NCBI GenBank assembly: GCA_046263155.1
Contig: JBHELF010000066.1
Coordinates: 1-51,761 of the forward strand
Source: DATADF01 sp046263155
Lineage (GTDB): Bacteria > Actinomycetota > CADDZG01 > WHSQ01
Reading direction: 5' to 3'
DNA: 51,761 nt
Shown: piece by piece, positions 24,770 to 33,682 of the stretch
Layout of the letters: every line of letters starts with the position of its first letter
Position numbering within the stretch: the first letter of the stretch is position 1
Program-made: the position numbers and the translations under genes
The notes under the pieces: model-generated
Databases searched by the model: none
What the model saw: only the letters and a program-made list of their open reading frames with translations
Told to the model about the DNA's origin: nothing

Positions 24770-25888
24770 GTGCGGCGCCTGATAACAAACCTCATGGTCG
24801 GCTGTCTCCTGGCCACGTCCTGCGGCGGCACAGACGAGTCTGCGGCCCCCGAGGACCTCAAGGCCCAGCTGACCAGCGCGGTTCAGGCACTGGGCGAGCA
24901 ACCCGGTCTCATCATCTCTCTCAGTCTTCAGTCGACCCCAGAGTCTCTTCAAGCGATAGCCGCGGAGGATGGTGGACAGCTCACCGCCGATGACGCCGCG
25001 AAAATTCTCGCTTCGTCCCTGACGCTCTCGGTGCTACAGGGCGAGACACCCGAAGAGAGTGAATTCGCGTTGGCAGTTAACGCCGCCGGAACCGAGAATG
25101 CGTTCGAGCTTCGGGTGGTGAATGACAGCTTGTATGCGCGTGCCGACATAGCGGGGCTTGCGCAGGTGTTTGGAGCCGATCCCGCGATGCTTGAAGCCAC
25201 CGCGCGAGACGCGGCTGCCTCCGGCTTCGACTTCGCGCTGCCTGCCCTCGAGGGGCGGTGGCTCACCGTTCAGAGTCTCAGCAAGCTCAGCCAACAGCTC
25301 GCGGGAGGGATGGCGCCTCCTACTCCGAGCGACATCCAGCAGCAGGCGATCGATGAGTTCACCGCCGCGATCCAATCCTCCGCGACCGTCACCGAGGCCG
25401 GCGAGGACGAGATGGGACGGCACATCATCGCCTCGGTGCCGCTGCGCGATCTCTTCGCACGGTTTACCGAGCTCGCCTCGAGCCTGGGGCCCCTTCCCGC
25501 ACCTCTCCCCCCAGCCAGCGAGATACCCGACGAGCAGCTTCGTCTCGACGCCTGGGTAAACGATGACTTTCTGACGCAAGTCGAGCTCGACTTCCTGCAG
25601 TTCGCGGCTTACGCCGACGAGGACGTACCCGAGGGCGTCGACCGCTTCGCCCTACGCGTGGGAATCGCCGAGTTCGCCGGCGGAGTAGAAGAGCCCACCG
25701 ATGCGGTGCCTATCGATCTCCAGCAGATCATGGGGGCCTTCCTCGGAGGCATGATGGGCGGCGGTGGCTCGGGAACCGGTGCAGGCGGCGGGTCCGGCGA
25801 CGAATTCCCGTGTGAATTCCTCGAGGGTGAGCCCCGCTCGGTGAAGCGGCAGTTCAAGGACGAGTGCCCGGAATTCTTTAACAAGTGA
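24770..25888 (+). CDS. Putative lipoprotein of unknown function
   Basis: A GTG at 24770, eight bases after AAGGTGG, gives 372 residues; GTG codons at 24758 and 24761 are alternatives. A short signal peptide ends in a lipobox-like LATSC, so the mature protein is probably attached to the outer face of the membrane through cysteine. The body (about 35-330) resembles the general layout of beta-rich carrier lipoproteins (LppX/LprG-like), but no motif confirms this. A glycine-rich segment near 325-340 is followed by a short tail with two cysteines. The TGA overlaps the GTG of acnA (GTGA). Confidence 0.75.
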   Translation: MRRLITNLMVGCLLATSCGGTDESAAPEDLKAQLTSAVQALGEQPGLIISLSLQSTPESLQAIAAEDGGQLTADDAAKILASSLTLSVLQGETPEESEFALAVNAAGTENAFELRVVNDSLYARADIAGLAQVFGADPAMLEATARDAAASGFDFALPALEGRWLTVQSLSKLSQQLAGGMAPPTPSDIQQQAIDEFTAAIQSSATVTEAGEDEMGRHIIASVPLRDLFARFTELASSLGPLPAPLPPASEIPDEQLRLDAWVNDDFLTQVELDFLQFAAYADEDVPEGVDRFALRVGIAEFAGGVEEPTDAVPIDLQQIMGAFLGGMMGGGGSGTGAGGGSGDEFPCEFLEGEPRSVKRQFKDECPEFFNK

Positions 25889-28662
25889 GCCGCGAGGGCG
25901 CCACCGGACCCGACCCGTTCGGAGCGCGCTCATCGCTCGCGACCGGCGAAGGCAGCATCGACTATTTCGCGCTCGTGGGATTGGCCGACCGCACCGGCGC
26001 TTCCCTCGACCTGATTCCGGCCACGGTGAAGATCCTGCTCGAAGGATTGCTCCGCATCGCCGGCACCCAGTTTGCGACGGAGGATGACGTTCAGTTCCTC
26101 AGCCTGTGGGGACAGAAGCCGCTCGAAGAGCGCGAGTTTGCCTACGCGCCGGCCCGGGTGATCCTGCAGGACTTCACGGGCGTTCCCGCGACGGTCGATC
26201 TGGCGGCAATGCGATCCGCGATCGCCCGGGCAGGAGGAGACCCCAAGAAAGTAGACCCGCTTGTGCCCGTCGACCTCGTCGTGGATCACTCGGTTCAGGT
26301 TGATGCCTTCGGCAGCGACAACGCGTTTCGCATCAATGTCGACCGCGAGTACGAACGCAACCATGAGCGGTATTCACTTCTACGCTGGGCCCAACAGGCT
26401 TTCGCCGGGTTCCGTGTCGTGCCGCCCGGCATGGGGATCGTGCATCAGGTCAACCTCGAATACTTAGCCAAGGTCGTGCGAACTCTCGATGAATCCGAGG
26501 GTCCCTTGGCCATCCCTGACACCCTCGTCGGAACGGATAGCCATACGACGATGATCAATGGGCTTGGCGTTCTGGGATGGGGGGTTGGAGGTATCGAGGC
26601 AGAGGCCGCCCTGCTCGGCCAACCCATGCCGCTGCTGACCCCAAAGGTGGTCGGCTTTCGCGTGAGAGGCGAACTGCCCACCGGCGTCACCGCGACGGAT
26701 CTCGTGCTGACGGTCACCGAGATGCTGCGGGCACACGGGGTAGTCGGCAAGTTCGTCGAGTTCTACGGGTCGGGTCTTTCCAGCCTGACCGTCGCCGATC
26801 GAGCCACGATCTCGAACATGTGTCCCGAATACGGTGCCACGGCGGCCCTCTTTCCTCCGGACGAGCGGACTCTGGACTACCTCCGCCTGACCGGGCGCGA
26901 TGAAGCTCTCTTGGATCTCGTAGAGCGCTACTGCAAGGAACAGACGATCTTCCGCACCGACGAGACGCCCGACGCGGAGTTCACGGAAACGCTGGAGCTC
27001 GATCTGGCCACCGTCGAGCCAAGCGTCGCCGGACCCCGGCGCCCCCAGGATCGAGTTCCACTGTCGCGCGTTTGGGCCAGCTTCGAAGCCGTCTACGGAG
27101 AATCGCTCAATGGAAACGAAGGCATCCAGGTAGATATCGGCCGGATGGAGGCCGAAGGCGGCAGCGTCGAAGAACCCCATGTTCCCGCTCACCCCAGGCC
27201 CGACGAAGAAGCCGTTATCGAGGACGGGGACACCACGATCACGCTGCATCACGGATCGGTCGTCATCGCGGCGATAACCAGCTGCACGAACACCTCGAAC
27301 CCCTCGGTAATGCTGGGCGCGGGGCTGCTCGCCAAGAAGGCCGTCGAGCGCGGGCTCACGAGCAAGCCCTGGGTCAAGACCTCGATGGCCCCCGGCTCAC
27401 GCGTCGTCACGAAGTACCTGGAGGGTTCCGGGCTGATCGAATATCTCGAGGGGCTGGGCTTCCACGTCGTGGGGTACGGGTGCACGACCTGCATCGGCAA
27501 CTCCGGACCTCTGCCCGAACCCATCGCGAACGCGGTCGACGAACACGATCTCGCCGTCGTCTCTGTGTTGTCGGGCAACCGCAACTTCGAAGGACGCATC
27601 CACCCGCAGGTCAAGGCCAGCTACCTCGCGTCACCTCCGTTGGTCGTCGCCTACGCGCTCGCCGGGACGACCGACACGGACCTGACCACCCAGCCGTTGG
27701 GCCAAGATCGCGACGGGAATGACGTCTTCCTATCGGATATCTGGCCGTCGGCCGAGGAGGTCGCCGAGGCCATGGCCAACGTGAAATCGGAATTCTTCCA
27801 CGACGAATACGCAAAGGTTTTCGATGGCGAGGAGAACTGGCAGAAGCTGCCCTCTCCGGAAGGCACGCTCTACGAGTGGGACCCGGATTCGACCTACGTG
27901 CGCGAGCCGCCGTTCTTCGAGGACCTCGGTCCCGAACCCCCTCCCGCTCCCGACATCGAAGGTGCGCGCGTGCTCGTGATGATTGGCGATTCGGTTACGA
28001 CGGATCACATCTCTCCCGCCGGTGCGATCGCGCCTTCATCGCCCGCGGGCAAGTACCTGCAGGAACACGAGGTCGAGGTGCGCGACTTCAATAGCTATGG
28101 GTCACGCCGCGGCAACCACGAGGTCATGATGCGAGGGACCTTCGGGAGCATCCGGCTGCACAACCAACTCGCGAGCAAGGAGGGGGCCTGGACGACCCAC
28201 ATTCCCGACGGCGAGGAGATGTTCATCTACGACGCAGCCATGCGCTATCGGGACCAGGAAACTCCGCTGATCGTGATCGCCGGCAAGGAGTACGGCTCCG
28301 GAAGCTCGCGCGACTGGGCCGCCAAAGGCCCCAACCTGCTCGGCGTCAAGGCAGCCATCGCGGAGAGTTTCGAGCGCATTCATCGCAGCAATCTGGTCGG
28401 GATGGGAGTGCTCCCGCTGCAGTTCGTCAACGGCGAGAACGCGGAGTCGCTCGGCCTGACGGGGAGGGAGACCTACTCAATCAGCGGCATTGCCAATGGC
28501 TTGGAACCACATGCCGAGCTGACGGTTCGTGCTGAGTCCGACGATAGGAACGTGACCGAGTTCAATGCAGAGTGCCGCATCGACTCCGACGTCGAGCTCG
28601 ACTATTACCGCCACGGTGGGGTCTTGCAGATGGTGCTCCGCCGCATGCTCGCCGAAGGTTAG
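25885..28662 (+). CDS. acnA: Aconitate hydratase A
   Basis: This 925-residue AcnA/IRP1-type aconitase interconverts citrate and isocitrate. The [4Fe-4S] ligands are visible in ITSCTNTSNP and in GYGCTTCIGNSG. DTLVGTDSHTTMINGLGVLGWGVGG, GDSVTTDHISPAGAI and KEYGSGSSRDWAAKG are all intact. It starts with GTG overlapping the lipoprotein stop. A hairpin follows eight bases after the stop. Confidence 0.98.
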   Translation: MSREGATGPDPFGARSSLATGEGSIDYFALVGLADRTGASLDLIPATVKILLEGLLRIAGTQFATEDDVQFLSLWGQKPLEEREFAYAPARVILQDFTGVPATVDLAAMRSAIARAGGDPKKVDPLVPVDLVVDHSVQVDAFGSDNAFRINVDREYERNHERYSLLRWAQQAFAGFRVVPPGMGIVHQVNLEYLAKVVRTLDESEGPLAIPDTLVGTDSHTTMINGLGVLGWGVGGIEAEAALLGQPMPLLTPKVVGFRVRGELPTGVTATDLVLTVTEMLRAHGVVGKFVEFYGSGLSSLTVADRATISNMCPEYGATAALFPPDERTLDYLRLTGRDEALLDLVERYCKEQTIFRTDETPDAEFTETLELDLATVEPSVAGPRRPQDRVPLSRVWASFEAVYGESLNGNEGIQVDIGRMEAEGGSVEEPHVPAHPRPDEEAVIEDGDTTITLHHGSVVIAAITSCTNTSNPSVMLGAGLLAKKAVERGLTSKPWVKTSMAPGSRVVTKYLEGSGLIEYLEGLGFHVVGYGCTTCIGNSGPLPEPIANAVDEHDLAVVSVLSGNRNFEGRIHPQVKASYLASPPLVVAYALAGTTDTDLTTQPLGQDRDGNDVFLSDIWPSAEEVAEAMANVKSEFFHDEYAKVFDGEENWQKLPSPEGTLYEWDPDSTYVREPPFFEDLGPEPPPAPDIEGARVLVMIGDSVTTDHISPAGAIAPSSPAGKYLQEHEVEVRDFNSYGSRRGNHEVMMRGTFGSIRLHNQLASKEGAWTTHIPDGEEMFIYDAAMRYRDQETPLIVIAGKEYGSGSSRDWAAKGPNLLGVKAAIAESFERIHRSNLVGMGVLPLQFVNGENAESLGLTGRETYSISGIANGLEPHAELTVRAESDDRNVTEFNAECRIDSDVELDYYRHGGVLQMVLRRMLAEG

Positions 28663-28670
28663 TTGGTGCC

Positions 28671-28695
28671 ACTGAGCACAATATTTGTGCTCGGT
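28671..28695. terminator. Hairpin after acnA, possible weak terminator
   Basis: ACTGAGCACAA and TTGTGCTCGGT form an 11-bp stem (one U-G pair) with a three-base loop. No T-run follows, so termination is uncertain. The rest of 28696-28849 holds a second dyad, GGCAGC (28796-28801) with GCTGCC (28822-28827), and no gene. Confidence 0.45.
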
Positions 28696-28849
28696 TGCGC
28701 CACCTTCACCAGGCTGCGACCGGCCGAGCCTTGGCTCTACCCCAATGAACGAGTCCCCAGACATTTTTGGTTGACTTAAGTGTGCCCTGAATCGTGGCAG
28801 CAGTGGCGCTCGAAGAAACGAGCTGCCGAGCGAGCGCGAAACTGCAGCC

Positions 28850-29515
28850 ATGACGGCGACGATGCCTGGAAACAGTGTCGGCCGCCCGCTGTCGCCGCGC
28901 GAGCGCGAACTCATAGAACGCCTGGTAAGAGCGGCGTTACCTGAAGCATCAGAGCTGCTCGCGCAAATCTCGAACGCACTCGCGCTTGGGGATTGCCCAT
29001 TTATCAGCATCGAAGTCGCTCCGGCATCCCCGAGCGCGACATTGGCACGAAAAGGAGTGGTTGAAGCCCGGAACCTCGATTTCGAATCGGACACCGCGTG
29101 GACGCACATTCTGCTTTGGATCGAGGACGGTCGGCTCAGCGGCTTGGAGCTGTCGTGGGTCTCGGACAACCCTCCTGAGGAATGGCCACATCCCAATGAG
29201 GCCGACGTGACGTTTGAGCCTGGGCTGAGTCCCGCGCAACGGTTGCAGACTGCGCAGAATCGGTGGGTCATTTCATGGCCGATGCTCATCGCGGTGACCG
29301 TCGGAGTGCTCGCGGGATTTGTCGCGGCGGCGCCATTGCTCTGCGAGGATCCGACGCGATGTCAGCCACTTCTGTTCAGGTGGGTGCCCTTTCTGGAGGA
29401 TGTCTCCTTCCCTAGCGACCTCGCGAGAGGTAGAGCAGCCGGTGCACTGGGCCTGATCGGGGCCATTCTCGGTGGGTGGATCGCCTCGAGAATAGTTAGG
29501 GCGTTCCGAAATTAG
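28850..29515 (+). CDS. Unknown membrane protein with C-terminal hairpin anchor
   Basis: The 221-residue product is not recognised. Residues 1-140 form a soluble domain with acidic and tryptophan-containing stretches (LLWIEDGRLSGLELSWV). Two hydrophobic segments follow, at about 144-165 and 196-216, suggesting a membrane hairpin with the N-terminal domain and a basic C-terminus on one side. ATG at 28850 has a weak ribosome-binding site; another ATG is four codons on. It ends convergent with rpsI and shows no operon partner. Confidence 0.6.
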   Translation: MTATMPGNSVGRPLSPRERELIERLVRAALPEASELLAQISNALALGDCPFISIEVAPASPSATLARKGVVEARNLDFESDTAWTHILLWIEDGRLSGLELSWVSDNPPEEWPHPNEADVTFEPGLSPAQRLQTAQNRWVISWPMLIAVTVGVLAGFVAAAPLLCEDPTRCQPLLFRWVPFLEDVSFPSDLARGRAAGALGLIGAILGGWIASRIVRAFRN

Positions 29516-29608
29516 GGCTCGTCTGACGTCTGGGGATCGCGTCACGGGCGTTCCTGCTGATCGTTTACTCCCCCTAGAGTTTGTTGAGAGCCGGAGGGAG
29601 GCGGATGA

Positions 29609-30001
29609 TTAGCGCTTGGAGTACTGAGGAGCCTTGCGCGCCTTCTTGAGGCCGTACTTGCGCCGCTCCTTGATGCGCGCGTCGCGCGTGAGGAACCCGG
29701 CCTTCTTCAAAGTTTGACGTAGGTCGGGATCGAGCTCGGCGAGCGCTCGAGTGATCGCGTGCCGCAGTGCCCCGGCCTGCCCGCTGACACCGCCGCCGGT
29801 GATCTTGCAGATCACGTCGTAGCGGTTCTCCGTCTCGGTCAGCCGAAGCGGTTCGGTGACAATCATTCGGTGCGTTGCGCTGGGGAAGTAGTCCTCGATC
29901 GGACGCCCGTTGATCTCCCACCGGCCCGTGCCCTCGACCAGACGAGCGCGGCAGGTTGCCTCCTTGCGATGTCCGGTGGCGGCGGCCAGAGCCTCAGGCA
30001 T
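29609..30001 (-). CDS. rpsI: 30S ribosomal protein S9
   Basis: The 130-residue protein has the S9 landmarks TGHRKEATCRARL, ITGGGVSGQAGALRHAITRAL and the basic C-terminal tail ending in QYSKR, which reaches the P-site tRNA. It overlaps rplM by eight bases and is the last gene of the ribosomal run. Confidence 0.97.
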   Translation of the reverse strand: MPEALAAATGHRKEATCRARLVEGTGRWEINGRPIEDYFPSATHRMIVTEPLRLTETENRYDVICKITGGGVSGQAGALRHAITRALAELDPDLRQTLKKAGFLTRDARIKERRKYGLKKARKAPQYSKR

Positions 30002-30488
30002 GGTGCGTCAACTCCTCGATGGTGTGCGCCTGCTCGGGATTGTGCGGCGCCGCGATCTGCTTGATGTCGAGGGGCTTCGGGCTCTGTGCCTTCTGCTCGT
30101 GATCCGGCCCTGCGTATACCTTGAGCTTCTTCAGCATCGCCCGGCCGAGTTTGTTGCTGGGAAGCATGCCTCGCACCGCTTTGGTGACCGCGGCCTCCGG
30201 GCGCGTGGAAATCAAGTCGGCATAGGGAGTCGATGTGAGCCCGCCCGGATAGCCGGAGTGACGGTGCATGTACTTATCGGCGAGCTTGTTACCCGTGAGA
30301 ACCACCTTGGCCGCGTTGACCACGATCACATGATCGCCGACGTCCAGGTGCGGCGAGAAGTTGGGCTTGTGCTTGCCGCGCAGACGCTTGGCGACCTCGG
30401 ACGCGAGACGACCGAGCACGACCCCGTCGGCATCGACGAGCCACCAATCGCGCGTTATCTCACTCGGTTTTGTTGTGTGGGTCTTCAT
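29994..30488 (-). CDS. rplM: 50S ribosomal protein L13
   Basis: From ATG at 30488 (MKTHTTKP) the protein has 164 residues, with WWLVDADGVVLGRLAS, NAAKVVLTGNKL and GMLPSNKLGRAMLKKLKVY. About 15 extra C-terminal residues (IKQIAAPHNPEQ onward) exceed the E. coli length. The frame runs further upstream but is not L13-like. A promoter and a leader hairpin lie before it. Confidence 0.97.
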   Translation of the reverse strand: MKTHTTKPSEITRDWWLVDADGVVLGRLASEVAKRLRGKHKPNFSPHLDVGDHVIVVNAAKVVLTGNKLADKYMHRHSGYPGGLTSTPYADLISTRPEAAVTKAVRGMLPSNKLGRAMLKKLKVYAGPDHEQKAQSPKPLDIKQIAAPHNPEQAHTIEELTHHA

Positions 30489-30500
30489 GCTTTCTCCAAC

Positions 30501-30515
30501 CGGACCGACGGTCCG
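30501..30515 (-). other. Hairpin in the rplM leader
   Basis: CGGACC-GAC-GGTCCG is a perfect 6-bp stem 12-27 bases before the rplM start, next to the GGAG ribosome-binding site. It could affect translation of L13-S9, which is known to be autoregulated in several bacteria. Confidence 0.4.
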
Positions 30516-30530
30516 TCTGTAGGAATGCGC

Positions 30531-30559
30531 AGGATATCGGGGGTTTTTAGATGGGTCAA
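30531..30559 (-). promoter_or_regulatory. Sigma-70-type promoter of rplM-rpsI
   Basis: TTGACC (30559-30554), a 17-base spacer and TATCCT (30536-30531) lie 43-71 bases before rplM, so L13-S9 can be transcribed separately from truA. Confidence 0.6.
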
Positions 30560-30593
30560 ACAACCTCCGCCAGTGCGAAGTCGTCTGCTCCTA

Positions 30594-30615
30594 GGGCGGG
30601 CAGGCGGCTGCCCAA
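30594..30615 (+). repeat. Possible degenerate copy of the dispersed G-rich repeat
   Basis: This stretch agrees with the repeat core at 18 of 22 positions and also forms a 6-bp hairpin GGGCAG-GCGG-CTGCCC. It lies between truA and rplM. Relationship to the clear copies is uncertain. Confidence 0.25.
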
Positions 30616-30623
30616 AGCCGAGC

Positions 30624-31391
30624 TCATCTCGTTGAAAAACCCTCGTCGTATTCGACTGCCACAAGGCAAAGGCCATGCGGTGAAGCGACTGGACCGGCGG
30701 CGGCCCGGTTCTTAGCGGCGAGGATGCGGTGCATTTCACCCGGGTCGCGGCGGCCCTCTCCGACCTGCAACAGCGTCCCGACGAGCGACCGAACCATCTG
30801 CTGGATGAAAGAGTTCGCCCGGGCCTTGATGCGGACCAGATTTCCGTCACGGCGGCAGCGGAGTTCAAACAAGACTCGCTCCGCGCTCGCAGGGGGCTTG
30901 TCGTCCACCGGATCCAGGACGCGGCCAAACGAGGAAAAATCCTGGGCCCCGATGAGATGCCCCGCGGCTTCGTTCATGGCTGCCAGATCCAGGATCCTGG
31001 GATGGTGCAGAGACGTCCCGGAAAGAAAGGGATCCGGCACTTCGCCCTCCAGCACCGCGTAGACGTACGTGCGCGAGCGTGCCGAGAATCGGGCGTTGAA
31101 GTCATCAGATGCCGGGCTACAGGAATGGATCGCGATCGCCGGCGCGCAGATGCCGTTCAGCGACTGTCTCAATTTGTCGGGATCGGGAACCTCGGGCGAC
31201 TCGCAGGACACCACCTGGCCCAGCGCATGAACGCCCGCGTCGGTTCGTCCCGCGGCGGTGGTGGAGACCTCTTGCTTCAGAACCTTGGCGAGGGCGGCTT
31301 CGAGCTCACCCTGAACCGTCTTTACCTGGGGCTGCCGCTGCCACCCTCGGAAAGGTGCCCCGTGATAGGCGAGATCGAGACGGAGATTCAG
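30624..31391 (-). CDS. truA: tRNA pseudouridine synthase A, probable CTG start
   Basis: TruA modifies positions 38-40 of the tRNA anticodon arm. The first ATG/GTG/TTG is at 31214, but the conserved N-terminal part reads in frame upstream: LDLAYHGAPFRGWQRQP, VQGELEAALAK and AAGRTDAGVHALGQ with the catalytic aspartate. A CTG at 31391-31389 overlaps the rplQ stop as CTGA, the same layout as the ATGA overlaps elsewhere in this operon, and gives a normal length of 255 residues. Unless there is a sequence error, the start is CTG. Confidence 0.9.
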   Translation of the reverse strand: MNLRLDLAYHGAPFRGWQRQPQVKTVQGELEAALAKVLKQEVSTTAAGRTDAGVHALGQVVSCESPEVPDPDKLRQSLNGICAPAIAIHSCSPASDDFNARFSARSRTYVYAVLEGEVPDPFLSGTSLHHPRILDLAAMNEAAGHLIGAQDFSSFGRVLDPVDDKPPASAERVLFELRCRRDGNLVRIKARANSFIQQMVRSLVGTLLQVGEGRRDPGEMHRILAAKNRAAAGPVASPHGLCLVAVEYDEGFSTR

Positions 31392-32071
31392 TCTTGCTTG
31401 GTCTCTTGGTCGGATCGTGTTTCGCGTCGTGGGGGTGTGGGAAGCGGACCGGGCTCGGCCTGTTCCGCGGCAGCCGCGTCGGCTGCCCGAGCCGCAACTT
31501 CATCCGCCTGTAGCTCTGCAGCGGCGGCCTCTTCCTCGACATGCGGAGGCGACTCGACATCGGTCTCGTCCGCGCCGGTGCCTGCTGCGGCGGCCGCCGC
31601 AGCCTTGCTGCGGACCGGCTTATCCGAGGGCAGACCCGCACGCTTGCGGCCGGGTCGGCGAAGCCTGCGCCGCGCCGTCCCTTCGGCTCCCTGCTCGTCC
31701 GACGCTGTCGCCACGCCTTCCTCGACCAGCTCCACGAATGCCATTGGAGCGCCGTCGCCGGCACGCTGTCCTATCTTGAGGATCCGCGTGTAGCCGCCGT
31801 TGCGCGTCGCGAAGCGAGGTCCGATGTCGTCGAAGAGCTTGTGGACGATGGCGCGGTCCTCGATCACCGAAAGAACCTGTCGTCGGTGATGAACCGTCCC
31901 CTGTTTGGCCTTCGTGATCAGGTGCTCGGCGAACGGACGCAGCATCTTCGCTTTCGCCTCAGTCGTCCGGACACGCTCATGCTCAAACAGTGACAGAGCG
32001 AGATTGGCGAGCATCAGGCGCTGGTGGGCCGGGCTTGCTCCCAGGCGAGGGCCTTTCTTGGGTTGTGGCAT
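31388..32071 (-). CDS. rplQ: 50S ribosomal protein L17 with long tail
   Basis: The conserved L17 domain covers about 1-118 (GPRLGASPAHQRLMLANLA, RTTEAKAKMLRPFAE, GGYTRILKIGQRAGDGAPMAFVELV). A 109-residue tail follows, first basic, then rich in alanine and glutamate, probably disordered. Actinobacterial L17 proteins often have tails, though this one is long. The stop overlaps the proposed CTG start of truA. Confidence 0.96.
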   Translation of the reverse strand: MPQPKKGPRLGASPAHQRLMLANLALSLFEHERVRTTEAKAKMLRPFAEHLITKAKQGTVHHRRQVLSVIEDRAIVHKLFDDIGPRFATRNGGYTRILKIGQRAGDGAPMAFVELVEEGVATASDEQGAEGTARRRLRRPGRKRAGLPSDKPVRSKAAAAAAAGTGADETDVESPPHVEEEAAAAELQADEVAARAADAAAAEQAEPGPLPTPPRRETRSDQETKQD

Positions 32072-32080
32072 CGGAAAGTC

Positions 32081-33022
32081 CTAAAACTCCTTCTCCGCGA
32101 GGCTGAGCCCCATCTCTTCAAGCTTGCCCTTGACCTCGTCGATGGACTTCTGACCGAAGTTGCGGATCTCGAGCAAATCGTCCTCGGTCTTTTCGACCAG
32201 TTCGCCGACGGTGGCCACTCCCTCCCGCTTGAGGCAGTTGTACGAGCGAACCGTCAGGTCGAGCTCCTCGATCGGCGTGGCGAGTACCCCGGAGGCCTCG
32301 TCCTCGCCCGGCTCGGGGCCCAGCACGAGGCCGCCCACGCCTTCGCCGAGACCGGCGAACAACTGGAAGAGCTCGACGAGGGTCGAACCCGCGGCCGACA
32401 GAGCCTCAGCCGGGCTGATTGCGCCGTTCGTCTCGACGTCCAGGATCAAACGGTCGTAGTTCGTCATTTGCTCGACGCGCGTGGGCTCGACTTCGTAGGT
32501 AACCCGTTTGACCGGGGAGAAAAGCGCGTCTATGGGAATCGTTCCGATCGACTCTCGCTCCGCAGTGGTTGCAGGCAGATAGCCGCGGCCCTGGCGCACA
32601 CGTAGCTCCATCGAGAGGTTGGCGCGCTTGTTAAGAGTGGCGATGTGATGATCCGGGTTAAGGATCTCGAGACCGGCGGGCAGCTCAATATCCTTGCCGG
32701 TCACCTCACCCGGCCCTGTTGCCCGCAGCCTGACAAGCGCAGGCTCTTGGTTCTCACTGCGCAGGACGAGCTCTTTCAGGTTCAGAACGACATCGGTGAC
32801 GTCCTCCGTAACACCCTCGATCGTCGAGAATTCGTGGAGCACACCGTCAATCTTTACCTGGTCAATTGCGGCGCCCGGAATGGACGACAGCAAAGTCCGA
32901 CGTAGCGAATTGCCGAGCGTGTAGCCAAAGCCTGGCTCCAGTGGCTCGATCGTGAATTTGCGCCTGACGTCGGAGATCTCCTCCTCGGAGATCTGCGGAC
33001 GCTGCACAATCAATAGCTCCAT
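32081..33022 (-). CDS. rpoA: RNA polymerase alpha subunit
   Basis: The 313-residue subunit has the dimerisation domain (about 1-230: EPLEPGFGYTLGNSLRRTLLSSIPGAA) and the C-terminal DNA- and activator-binding domain (about 245-310: IEELDLTVRSYNCLKREG, GQKSIDEVKGKL). It is assembled first in RNA polymerase. Standard position between rpsD and rplQ. Confidence 0.98.
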   Translation of the reverse strand: MELLIVQRPQISEEEISDVRRKFTIEPLEPGFGYTLGNSLRRTLLSSIPGAAIDQVKIDGVLHEFSTIEGVTEDVTDVVLNLKELVLRSENQEPALVRLRATGPGEVTGKDIELPAGLEILNPDHHIATLNKRANLSMELRVRQGRGYLPATTAERESIGTIPIDALFSPVKRVTYEVEPTRVEQMTNYDRLILDVETNGAISPAEALSAAGSTLVELFQLFAGLGEGVGGLVLGPEPGEDEASGVLATPIEELDLTVRSYNCLKREGVATVGELVEKTEDDLLEIRNFGQKSIDEVKGKLEEMGLSLAEKEF

Positions 33023-33049
33023 TCGGCTCCTCTCCCGACTATCAGAGAA

Positions 33050-33676
33050 TTACTTCGAGTAGTACTCGACGATCAGCTGCTCTTGCACCGGCGCGTCGAT
33101 CTCATGACGCTCGGGCAGAGCCCTAACTTCGACGGCAAGCTCCTTCAGATTGGAGGCGAGCCACGCGGGAATCTCCCGGCCCTCCGCATAGGCGGTGTTC
33201 TCGACGATCCGGCCGAGAGTACGCGACCGGTCACGAACCTTGACGACATCGCCCGGCTTCACCCGGAACGAGGGAACGTTCACGCGCTTGCCATTCACTT
33301 CGAAATGCCCGTGCGAGACCAGCTGCCTCGCCATCCGGCGGTTCATGGCAAAGCCCGCGCGGAAGGTCACGTTATCCAGGCGCGACTCGCAGATACGCAT
33401 CAATTCCTCACCCGTCACACCCTTGGAGCGGGCGGCTTCGGTGTAGTAGCTCCGGAATTGCTTCTCGCCGAGACCGTAGAAGCGCTTGGCCTTCTGCTTC
33501 TCACGGAGTTGGTGGAGATATTCGGACTCCCGGACCCGACCGCGGCCGTGCTCGCCTGGAGGCGGGCGACCCTTCTCGATGGGGCACTTGGGGGATTCAC
33601 ACCGCGTCCCCTTGAGAAAGAGCTTCGTTTTCTCGCGGCGGCAGAGCTTGCACACCGGGCCTACATATCTACCCAT
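33050..33676 (-). CDS. rpsD: 30S ribosomal protein S4 (zinc form)
   Basis: The 208-residue primary 16S rRNA binder has the S4 RNA-binding domain (RLDNVTFRAGFAMNRRMARQLVSHGHFEVNG). Cysteines C9, C12, C26 and C31 form the zinc site of the C+ type, which implies no need for a zinc-free paralogue at normal zinc levels. Confidence 0.98.
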   Translation of the reverse strand: MGRYVGPVCKLCRREKTKLFLKGTRCESPKCPIEKGRPPPGEHGRGRVRESEYLHQLREKQKAKRFYGLGEKQFRSYYTEAARSKGVTGEELMRICESRLDNVTFRAGFAMNRRMARQLVSHGHFEVNGKRVNVPSFRVKPGDVVKVRDRSRTLGRIVENTAYAEGREIPAWLASNLKELAVEVRALPERHEIDAPVQEQLIVEYYSK

Positions 33677-33682
33677 GCGTGA

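Noticed and set aside
29516..29608. Possible bidirectional terminator between the convergent genes
   Set aside because: CTCCCT and AGGGGGAG pair only imperfectly and no T-run follows.
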